Shown in pieces: positions 1 through 5,845 of a stretch of 6,215 nt of DNA. The stretch lies in contig JBNJEM010000483.1 of assembly GCA_051745935.1 (NCBI GenBank), positions 1-6,215 of the forward strand, written 5' to 3'. The translations under genes were made by a program, and so were the position numbers. Every line of letters begins with the position of its first letter. Position 1 is the first letter of the stretch. The notes below the pieces were generated by a model. It was not told the origin of the DNA. It searched no databases and saw only the letters and a program-made list of their open reading frames with translations. This stretch comes from JBNJEM01 sp051745935 (lineage in GTDB: Bacteria > Planctomycetota > Planctomycetia > Pirellulales > Pirellulaceae).

Positions 1-7
1 TGGGATT

Positions 8-391
8 ATGGCCGCTATCGCCGTGCACATGGTGTGCGGTTGCTGTTGGCATCATGCGCACGCCTCCCATGCCCCCCTGGATTCCGCGCGCGCCGTCGAG
101 CCAACTTGCCCCTGTGATGGGTACGGTCATCAGCACGAAGGTCGACCATCCGACCCGGCTGGTTCCGACTCGGGAAGTCATGAACAGGGGTGTGATGAGG
201 GGCCGTGTACGTTTATTCGCCAGGGTTCTTCCGATAGTAGTGACGTGCTGGTGGATGTCTATTGCATCCCTTTAAACGCGCGTTTCACTTCTCTTTCCGC
301 ATTCAGCGGGATGGACACGAGGAATTTGGATTTCGGTTGTTTCGATGAGCCCGTACCGCTGCATCTGCGGCATCAAGTTCTCTTGATTTGA
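8..391 (+). CDS. Small Cys/His-rich hypothetical protein, probably exported, 5' end uncertain
   Basis: I recognise no named family. The 127-residue reading has 9 Cys and 10 His. They cluster as CGCCWHHAHASH (residues 10-21), CPC (34-36), GHQH (40-43) and CDEGPC (62-67), a pattern fitting a metal-binding or disulfide-bonded extracytoplasmic protein. The N-terminus is a short hydrophobic stretch (AAIAVHMV) running into V-C-G-C, which resembles a poor lipobox. It has no Lys or Arg before residue 28, so a normal signal-peptide n-region is missing. The frame is also open to the window edge, so the true start may lie upstream. Against that, the ATG at 8 has the same seven preceding bases as the adaptor start at 800. 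The C-terminus ends in a hydrophobic VPLHLRHQVLLI and a TGA at 389-391. It lies 408 bp before the adaptor on the same strand, suggesting an accessory role in metal handling. I recall similar small proteins beside planctomycete efflux genes. That it is a real gene is likely; its function is unknown. Confidence 0.6.
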   Translation: MAAIAVHMVCGCCWHHAHASHAPLDSARAVEPTCPCDGYGHQHEGRPSDPAGSDSGSHEQGCDEGPCTFIRQGSSDSSDVLVDVYCIPLNARFTSLSAFSGMDTRNLDFGCFDEPVPLHLRHQVLLI

Positions 392-678
392 TTCCTCGTT
401 CTCTTAACGACCTTCAAGGGCTCCGCGCCGCGCGGGTCCGCCAAGGCTCCTGAAAAGGTTGGACCTCGCGCCCGGCCTTGTTCCGGCGCCTGTGACGTTC
501 GTTGCCATAACCGACAACCGGCGGCCATTCGGATACCAGCGGTTTGTCCTGTGGCGTCTGGCGGTTATTGCTGGCGCGGAACGATCCACTTTAGCGACTG
601 ACGTGGCAACCCACCGGGCAGGCCGGCGGTTTCTCGCGGCGTCATCAGGGTGGCTCGTGTGGCGGGGAACGCAATAGA

Positions 679-697
679 CCACCGGCCGATCCGGTGG
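679..697. other. GC-rich perfect hairpin upstream of adaptor
   Basis: CCACCGG (679-685) and CCGGTGG (691-697) are perfect inverted repeats around a 5-base loop. No T-run follows, so it is not a standard intrinsic terminator. About 100 bases before the adaptor start, it could be an operator for a dimeric regulator, a leader RNA stem, or chance in GC-rich DNA. Confidence 0.3.
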
Positions 698-783
698 CAT
701 CTCGACGAGTTGGGGATTGTCCACGGCGGTCTTTCGCGTAGCGAGGCACCGCGCGTTCCCCTTGTTCTTGGGATCTTTTCATT

Positions 784-791
784 GAGAGGAG
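784..791 (+). promoter_or_regulatory. Strong ribosome binding site setting the adaptor start at 800
   Basis: GAGAGGAG lies 8 bases before the ATG at 800-802, close to ideal Shine-Dalgarno sequence and spacing. It decides for this start over the in-frame ATG at 650, which would add 50 residues with no transport-protein character and has no such site. Confidence 0.75.
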
Positions 792-799
792 TTGGGATT

Positions 800-2335
800 A
801 TGTGTCCCGTTACATCGCCCGAACGCACGTACTCCGTGAATCGGGAACATGGTGTTGGCGCCCAGCTAGTTGCCGATCAAGGGACGAAATCCGTGGATGA
901 GAAGCAGACTCGGATTCCTCGTCTCACAAAAGCTCAACTGGCTGTTTTGGCGATGGTGGTCGCGGGCACCGCGTGTATTGCCGCCGCGTATCTATCCCGA
1001 GAGAGATGGTTGCCCGCCGTACGCGACTCCTGGGCGGCAGCTCAAGAGGGCCATCAACACGCGGAGAACTCCGAAGCCGGAGCCCATGAGGAATCCGCTC
1101 CCGCGCATGCCGATGCCGGACAGCAACATACGAGCGGTGGCGACATCACCTCACTTCAACTCAGCGAGCAAGCCCGCAAGAACGTTGGTCTGGAACTGAT
1201 GACAGTCCAGTTAGGAGACTTCAACCGAACCGTCAGTATCCCGGCCATGGTGAAAGCACGTCCGGGACGCACGGAACTCAGGGTATCGGCCCCGATGACC
1301 GGCATCGTGACTCGCATGTACCTGCTTTGGGGAGAAGCGGTGACGCCGGGGCAACCGCTCTTTGATCTGCGATTGACGCACAAGGATCTGGTGGACAGCC
1401 AAAGCGTGTATCTGGAGACCCTGGAGCAGCTTGATGTGATCAAACGAGAAGTGGCTCGGTTGAAGGAAGTCACCTCGAGCGGCGCTGTTGCCGGAAAGCG
1501 GCTGTTGGAACGGCAGTACGAGCAACAGCGGACGGAAGCCCGTCTTCGCGCCCAACGGCAAGGGTTGATTCTTCACGGCCTTACTGAACGGCAACTGGAA
1601 GAGATCAAGGCAAATCGGAGACTGCTTCAACAGGTGACGATCTTCGCGCCCGAACCAGAGGAGCGAGCGAGTACCGGGGGTGACGAGCCCGTGTTCCAGG
1701 TCTCCGAGCTGAAAGTCAGTCGGGGGCAGCACGTTGAGGCTGGGGATCCGCTTTGTGTGCTGAGCGATCAGGCGGTGCTGCACATCGAAGGCAAGGGATT
1801 CGAGGAAGATGCGGAGAGACTGAACGAGGTTGCCAACCAGGGTATTTCCATTACGGCCGTCATCAACGCCGGCGAAAAGGAAACGAAGACCGTTTCCGAT
1901 TTACAAATACTGTATGTGGAAAACACGGTCGAAACGGAATCCAGGGCCCTTCGCTTCTACGTAAGATTGCCCAACGAGGTCGTGAGAAACGAGCGCACTG
2001 ACGATGGACATCGGTTTATCGGTTGGCGGTTCAAGCCGGGGCAACGCGTGCAGTTGCGAATTCCCGTCGAACGGTGGCGAAGCCGCATGGTTTTACCGGT
2101 GGACGCCGTGGTGAAGGAAGGGGCGGAATGGTTCGTGTTCGTGCAAAACGGCGACCACTTCGAGCGAAAACCGGTACACGTGGAGTATCGCGATCAGCGA
2201 TGGGTGGTCCTCGAGAACGACGGGAGTCTGTTTCCCGGCGATGTCGTGGTCGCCTCCGGGGCCTATCAGATGCACTTGGCCATGAAGAACGAATCGGGCG
2301 GCGGCGTGGATCCACACGCGGGCCACAACCACTAA
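800..2335 (+). CDS. RND efflux periplasmic adaptor (HlyD/CusB-like membrane fusion protein)
   Basis: This is the adaptor that bridges an RND permease and an outer-membrane channel in a tripartite metal efflux pump; it acts in the periplasm, anchored in the inner membrane. From the ATG at 800 it is 511 residues. In order: a polar N-terminus (1-44), one membrane segment (about 46-64, QLAVLAMVVAGTACIAAAYL), a His-rich linker (His 85, 87, 96, 103, 110), the first half of the barrel-sandwich (lipoyl-like) domain (about 155-192, with APMTGIV and GEAVTPGQPLFDL), a charged helical hairpin (about 195-275), the second lipoyl half (about 300-322, VSRGQHVEAGDPLCVL), a beta-barrel (about 323-425, ending FKPGQRVQLRIPV) and a membrane-proximal domain (about 426-490, MVLPVDAVVKEG and GDVVVASGAYQM). 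The C-terminus is DPHAGHNH. Two features are uncommon: a non-cleaved N-terminal anchor after a 44-residue tail, and His clusters at both ends of the periplasmic part, which suggest metal binding. The permease follows on the same strand after 263 bp. It is CusB/CzcB-like, but the metal cannot be named. Confidence 0.93.
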   Translation: MCPVTSPERTYSVNREHGVGAQLVADQGTKSVDEKQTRIPRLTKAQLAVLAMVVAGTACIAAAYLSRERWLPAVRDSWAAAQEGHQHAENSEAGAHEESAPAHADAGQQHTSGGDITSLQLSEQARKNVGLELMTVQLGDFNRTVSIPAMVKARPGRTELRVSAPMTGIVTRMYLLWGEAVTPGQPLFDLRLTHKDLVDSQSVYLETLEQLDVIKREVARLKEVTSSGAVAGKRLLERQYEQQRTEARLRAQRQGLILHGLTERQLEEIKANRRLLQQVTIFAPEPEERASTGGDEPVFQVSELKVSRGQHVEAGDPLCVLSDQAVLHIEGKGFEEDAERLNEVANQGISITAVINAGEKETKTVSDLQILYVENTVETESRALRFYVRLPNEVVRNERTDDGHRFIGWRFKPGQRVQLRIPVERWRSRMVLPVDAVVKEGAEWFVFVQNGDHFERKPVHVEYRDQRWVVLENDGSLFPGDVVVASGAYQMHLAMKNESGGGVDPHAGHNH

Positions 2336-2376
2336 GTGATTGAGTGTGATTCGGCAAGGAGCGTTCTTGGAAGGAA

Positions 2377-2425
2377 AGTACTCAGTACCCAGTACTCAGT
2401 ACCCAGTACAAAGCACAAAGCACCG
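2377..2425. repeat. Heptad tandem repeat, consensus AGTACYC, seven decaying units
   Basis: Seven contiguous 7-bp units run AGTACTC, AGTACCC, AGTACTC, AGTACCC, AGTACAA, AGCACAA, AGCACCG. Units 1-2 and 3-4 are identical 14-mers, so there is a second-order period of 14. The last three units drift stepwise away from the consensus. Five units contain the palindrome GTAC. I recall AGTACTC-type intergenic repeats, which read as VLSTQYS when translated, as common in planctomycete genomes. The period is too short and has no spacers, so this is not CRISPR. Confidence 0.9.
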
Positions 2426-2435
2426 CGCTATGCGA

Positions 2436-2510
2436 CGAGGCGCGAGTGTGAGTGCCGTCGGATGAATGCTTGCGGTCGCTTAATTGTGGACGACTCCCTA
2501 GCACGCCTCG
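2436..2510 (+). other. Candidate nested stem with downstream T-run
   Basis: CGAGGCG (2436-2442) pairs with CGCCTCG (2504-2510). Inside it, after 7 unpaired bases on each side, GAGT (2450-2453) pairs with ACTC (2493-2496) and CGTC (2456-2459) pairs with GACG (2489-2492), with a 2-base bulge. The apical loop is 29 bases. AACCC and then TTTTT (2516-2520) follow. It could be a structured leader, an attenuator-like element or a weak terminator between adaptor and permease. No known riboswitch class is recognised, and chance pairing is possible. Confidence 0.3.
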
Positions 2511-2598
2511 AACCCTTTTTCGTCGCAGGTTGCGGGGGGGATTCGGGGCCCGGCGTCCTCTCGCCCCGCGTGTGAATTTCGAGTCTGGATCTTTAACC

Positions 2599-5500
2599 AT
2601 GCTGAACGCGATCATCCGGTTTTCCTTGAACCAGCGGTTGTTGGTGGCTGCCATTGCAGTCTTCTTGTTGGTCTACGGAAGTTGGCAAATCTCCCAGTTG
2701 CCGATCGATGTCTTTCCCAATCTGAACCGGCCGCGAGTGACCGTGATCACGGAAGCGGAGGGGATGGCGCCGGAGGAAGTGGAGACGTTGATTACTGTTC
2801 CGCTGGAGACGGCGCTGAATGGAGCGACTGGCGTTGAGGCGGTCCGAACGGCGTCCGGGGTGGGCTTGTCGGTGGTTTGGGTCGAGTTCGACTGGGGGAC
2901 CGACATTTACAACGACCGGCAGATTGTCAATGAGCGAATTAACTTGGTGGCCGACCGCCTGCCGCCCGATGTCACGCCTCAGTTGGCCCCCATCTCGTCG
3001 ATCATGGGCCAGATCATGATCACGGGCATGTGGAGTGACGACGGCGACACCTCCCCCATGCAACTCCGCACGCTCGCCGACTGGGTGGTGCGGCAGCGGT
3101 TGCTTACCATTCCGGGCGTGTCCCAGGTGTTTGTCATCGGCGGCGACCGGAAGCAATTCCAGGTGCTTGTGGACCCTGACAGGCTCCTGCAGTTCGGCGT
3201 GACTTTGCATGAGGTCGAAGCGGCGGTCCAAGGAAGTAACCGCAACGCCACCGGCGGTTATCTGGATGAACAAGGGCCGCACGAACTGCTTGTTCGTAGC
3301 CTGGGCCGCGTCCAGACTGTCGAGGAGCTGGAGGGGGTCGTGGTAAAGATGCGCGACGGCCGCTCGATCCTGCTGGGCCAGGTCGCTCGCGTCATCGAGG
3401 GGGCCCAGGTCAAGCGAGGGAACAGCGCCGCGTTTTCCCGTCGGCCCGATGGCACGTTCGCGGGCGGTCCGGCGGTGGTGCTGACGATCAACAAGCAGCC
3501 CGATGCCGACACAAGAGAGGTCACCGAACAGATTGCCCAGGCATTGGAGGAACTGGAAGGCTCGCTGCCGGAAGACGTTCAGATCCATCCGGAACTCTAT
3601 CAGCAGAAGGCATTCATCGATTTGGCGGTCGAAAACGTGGTGGAGGCGCTGCGAGATGGCGGCATTCTCGTGGTGGTCATTCTGTTCTTCCTCCTGCTGA
3701 ACTTTCGCACCACCTTTATCACGTTGACTGCCATCCCCCTTTCCCTTGTGATCACGGGGCTTGTGTTTAAGTGGTTCGACCTTTCCATCAACACCATGAC
3801 GTTGGGTGGACTGGCCGTGGCCATCGGCGAACTGGTTGATGACGCGATTGTTGATGTGGAGAACATTTATCGTCGCCTGCGGGAAAACCGTCTTCGCGAC
3901 GCCCCGAAGCCAACCTTACTGGTCATTTTTCACGCCAGCGTGGAGATCCGAAATTCGATTGTCTTCGGCAACATAATCGTCGTACTCGTGTTCCTGCCGG
4001 TTTTCGCCCTCAGTGGCATGGAAGGGCGTCTGTTCACGCCGTTGGGTATTGCCTATATCGTATCGATCCTGTCGTCGCTGCTGGTATCATTGACCGTGAC
4101 GCCCGTATTGTCGTACTGGTTGTTGCCCAAGGCCAGGTTCATGGGCCGCGAGAAAGAAGGGGTGGTCCTTCGGGCGTTGCAGTACCTGTCCAGCTGGACG
4201 GTCAGGGCGAGTTTGCGCGTGCCGATACCCATGCTGGTTCTGGCGACCGTGGCCGTGGCCATCGCCGCTTACGCGATCATGCAAAAGGAAAACGATTTTC
4301 TGCCGCCGTTCAACGAAGGTTCGGTGCAGATCAACGTGATTTTGCCCCCGGGCACGTCGTTGGATACCTCTCAGAACATTGCGCGCAAGGTGGAGAAACG
4401 TCTCAAGAAGATCGAGGATCTTCAGGCGTTTGTTCGCAAGACCGGTCGGGCCGAGCTGGATGAGCACGCGGTCACGGTCAATATGTCGGAGATCATCGCC
4501 AGCTTCGACCCGAACACCCACCGCGGCCGCGAAGAGATCCTCCAGGACCTGAGGGAGGCGTTGGCCGATATCCCCGGTATCGTCACCAGCGTGGAACAGC
4601 CTCTGGAACACTTGATCTCTCATATGTTGTCCGGCGTCAAGGCTCAGGTGGGGATCAAACTCTACGGCGATGATCTGGACATTCTGCGTGGCAAAGCCAA
4701 GGAGATGCGGCGGGCGATTTCCGGCGTCAAAGGCGTCACGGATCTTCAGGTCGAACCGCAGGTCGACATCCCGCAACTTCGCATCGAAATCGACGGCGAG
4801 GCGCTGAAAACATACGGGCTGACTCGCGAGGACGTCAATGAGTTCGTCGAAACCGCCATGAACGGAGAGGTTGTCTCCCAGATACTCCGCGGCCAACGCA
4901 CGTTTGACCTGCTGGTCCGACTGGACGAACCTTTCCGCGAGGACCTGGAAGCGGTCCGGCGGCTTTCGATCAACTTGCCGGACGGCGGCGCGACCATGCT
5001 GGATTCCGTCGCCAAGATCTACCGGGCGCCCGGACCAAACACGATTAACCGTGAGGATGTCAGGCGGCGAATCATCATTCAATGCAACACGACCGATCGG
5101 GGGCTCGTGGACGTGGTGCGCGACATCCAAGCTCGGATCAAACCAATTGAACGCGGCCTGCCCACGGGTTACTTTGTCTCCTACGAAGGACAGTTCGAAA
5201 GCCAACGGTCGGCCTCCCGGGTGATTGCCGTCCTGTTCGCTCTTTCTCTTGTCGGGATGTTCCTCGTACTGTACACCATGTTCCGCTCAGCCAACTTGTC
5301 TTTTCAGGTGATGGTTGCCCTCCCCATGGCGTTCATCGGTTCGGTGGCCGCACTCTATGTTACCGGCCAAACGCTCACCGTCGCCGCCATGGTGGGATTC
5401 ATCTCCCTGTGCGGGATCGCTTCGCGGAACGGGATCCTGCTGATCAACCACTATCTGCACCTGATGCAGTACGAGGGCGAGACCTGGTCGCGGGAGATGA

Positions 5501-5787
5501 TCGTCCGCGCCGGCCAGGAACGCGTCGCGCCGGTGTTGATGACGGCGCTGACCTCCGGGATCGGCCTGGTGCCGTTGGCCATGGCGGCTGGCGAGCCCGG
5601 CAAGGAAATACTCTACCCCGTGGCCACGATTATCATCGGTGGCTTGATCAGCAGCACGCTTTTGGAATTCCTCGTCCGCCCCGTGCTGTTTTGGAAATTC
5701 GGCAAAAAGGCGGCTGAACGGGTTGTGAACGAACATGACCAGACCGTTGAGCTTCGAGAAGAAGATAAGAAGTTGATGAACCGGTAA
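2599..5787 (+). CDS. HME-family RND heavy-metal efflux permease (CusA/CzcA-like)
   Basis: This is the inner-membrane, proton-driven pump subunit, expected to work as a trimer with the upstream adaptor and an outer-membrane channel to expel metal cations. From the ATG at 2599 it is 1062 residues, normal for the family. The start MLNAIIRFSLNQR is the usual RND N-terminus; the in-frame ATG at 2452 adds 49 Arg/Pro-rich residues and is rejected. TM1 is about 14-33, followed by the porter loop (LPIDVFPNLNRPRVTV, GMAPEEVETLITVPLE). TM2-TM6 lie between about 353 and 508 and TM7 at 544-561. A second porter loop follows (FLPPFNEGS, about 569-575), then TM8-TM12 between about 875 and 1030. TM4 carries AIGELVDDAIVDVEN (408-422), the HME signature with the relay Asp at 414. 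TM10 reads GIASRNGI (939-946), where E. coli CusA has a Glu-containing stretch. Only a weak GGAT lies at ribosome-binding distance. Metal specificity is undecided between Cu/Ag and Zn/Co/Ni/Cd, so no gene symbol is given. Confidence 0.97.
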   Translation: MLNAIIRFSLNQRLLVAAIAVFLLVYGSWQISQLPIDVFPNLNRPRVTVITEAEGMAPEEVETLITVPLETALNGATGVEAVRTASGVGLSVVWVEFDWGTDIYNDRQIVNERINLVADRLPPDVTPQLAPISSIMGQIMITGMWSDDGDTSPMQLRTLADWVVRQRLLTIPGVSQVFVIGGDRKQFQVLVDPDRLLQFGVTLHEVEAAVQGSNRNATGGYLDEQGPHELLVRSLGRVQTVEELEGVVVKMRDGRSILLGQVARVIEGAQVKRGNSAAFSRRPDGTFAGGPAVVLTINKQPDADTREVTEQIAQALEELEGSLPEDVQIHPELYQQKAFIDLAVENVVEALRDGGILVVVILFFLLLNFRTTFITLTAIPLSLVITGLVFKWFDLSINTMTLGGLAVAIGELVDDAIVDVENIYRRLRENRLRDAPKPTLLVIFHASVEIRNSIVFGNIIVVLVFLPVFALSGMEGRLFTPLGIAYIVSILSSLLVSLTVTPVLSYWLLPKARFMGREKEGVVLRALQYLSSWTVRASLRVPIPMLVLATVAVAIAAYAIMQKENDFLPPFNEGSVQINVILPPGTSLDTSQNIARKVEKRLKKIEDLQAFVRKTGRAELDEHAVTVNMSEIIASFDPNTHRGREEILQDLREALADIPGIVTSVEQPLEHLISHMLSGVKAQVGIKLYGDDLDILRGKAKEMRRAISGVKGVTDLQVEPQVDIPQLRIEIDGEALKTYGLTREDVNEFVETAMNGEVVSQILRGQRTFDLLVRLDEPFREDLEAVRRLSINLPDGGATMLDSVAKIYRAPGPNTINREDVRRRIIIQCNTTDRGLVDVVRDIQARIKPIERGLPTGYFVSYEGQFESQRSASRVIAVLFALSLVGMFLVLYTMFRSANLSFQVMVALPMAFIGSVAALYVTGQTLTVAAMVGFISLCGIASRNGILLINHYLHLMQYEGETWSREMIVRAGQERVAPVLMTALTSGIGLVPLAMAAGEPGKEILYPVATIIIGGLISSTLLEFLVRPVLFWKFGKKAAERVVNEHDQTVELREEDKKLMNR

Positions 5788-5834
5788 GGACGAAGTCCCG
5801 TGAACGAGCCTGTCCCATTTTCTGTTTATCTAGA

Positions 5835-5841
5835 AAGGAAG
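5835..5841 (+). promoter_or_regulatory. Ribosome binding site of the lipoprotein gene
   Basis: AAGGAAG lies 4 bases before the ATG at 5846, with AAGGA (5835-5839) at 6 bases; both are good Shine-Dalgarno matches. It fixes the start of the last gene, which then opens with a complete lipoprotein signal peptide. Confidence 0.7.
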
Positions 5842-5845
5842 AATA

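Larger units (their letters stand above)
392..799. other. 408-bp non-coding stretch between small protein and adaptor
   Basis: No convincing gene lies here. The open frames on either strand (for example 404-724 and 565-828 on the minus strand, 459-677 on the plus strand) are Arg/Pro-rich, lack ribosome binding sites and resemble no family I know. I found no clear sigma-70 -35/-10 pair at proper spacing and no hairpin followed by a T-run that would end transcription of the upstream gene. It holds one perfect GC-rich hairpin (679-697) and, at its end, the ribosome binding site of the adaptor (784-791). A promoter or leader for the efflux operon is expected here by position, but I cannot place it. 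Confidence 0.5.
2336..2598. other. 263-bp adaptor-permease gap with repeats and possible RNA structure
   Basis: Adaptor and permease genes of RND pumps usually sit close together or overlap; this gap is long. It contains a 7-bp tandem repeat (2377-2425), a candidate two-part stem (2436-2510) followed by a T5 run at 2516-2520, a G7 run (2534-2540) and a possible GC stem (GCGGGG 2532-2537 with CCCCGC 2564-2569). Open frames through it (the GTG frame 2336-2575 and the upstream in-frame extension of the permease from 2452) lack protein-like character, so I regard it as non-coding. It may carry a second promoter or tune expression of the permease relative to the adaptor, or may simply be an insertion of repeat DNA. 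Confidence 0.6.

Noticed and set aside
650..799. 50-residue N-terminal extension of the adaptor from the ATG at 650
   Set aside because: No ribosome binding site and no adaptor-like character; the ATG at 800 has GAGAGGAG at 8 bases.
404..828. Overlapping minus-strand open frames (404-724, 565-828) in the first intergenic region
   Set aside because: Arg/Pro-rich products with no ribosome binding site, and each overlaps other equally poor frames.
2377..2425. CRISPR array
   Set aside because: Units are 7 bp and contiguous without spacers, so it is a simple tandem repeat.
2336..2575. 79-residue open frame with a GTG start right after the adaptor stop
   Set aside because: It translates the heptad repeat (VLSTQYSVPSTKHK) and has no ribosome binding site or recognisable domain.
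2452..2598. 49-residue N-terminal extension of the permease from the ATG at 2452
   Set aside because: The extension is Arg/Pro-rich, translates the G7 run and the structured gap, and precedes a typical RND start MLNAIIRF.
2593..3588. 331-residue open frame on the minus strand
   Set aside because: Antisense shadow of the permease, rich in Arg, His and Gln with no recognisable domain.
4087..5205. 372-residue open frame on the minus strand
   Set aside because: Antisense shadow of the permease's second porter loop; codon bias of the sense gene explains the open frame.
5788..5798. GGAC-GAA-GTCC mini-hairpin after the permease stop as a terminator
   Set aside because: Only 4 bp with a 3-base loop and no T-run directly after it; the next gene follows closely with its own ribosome binding site.
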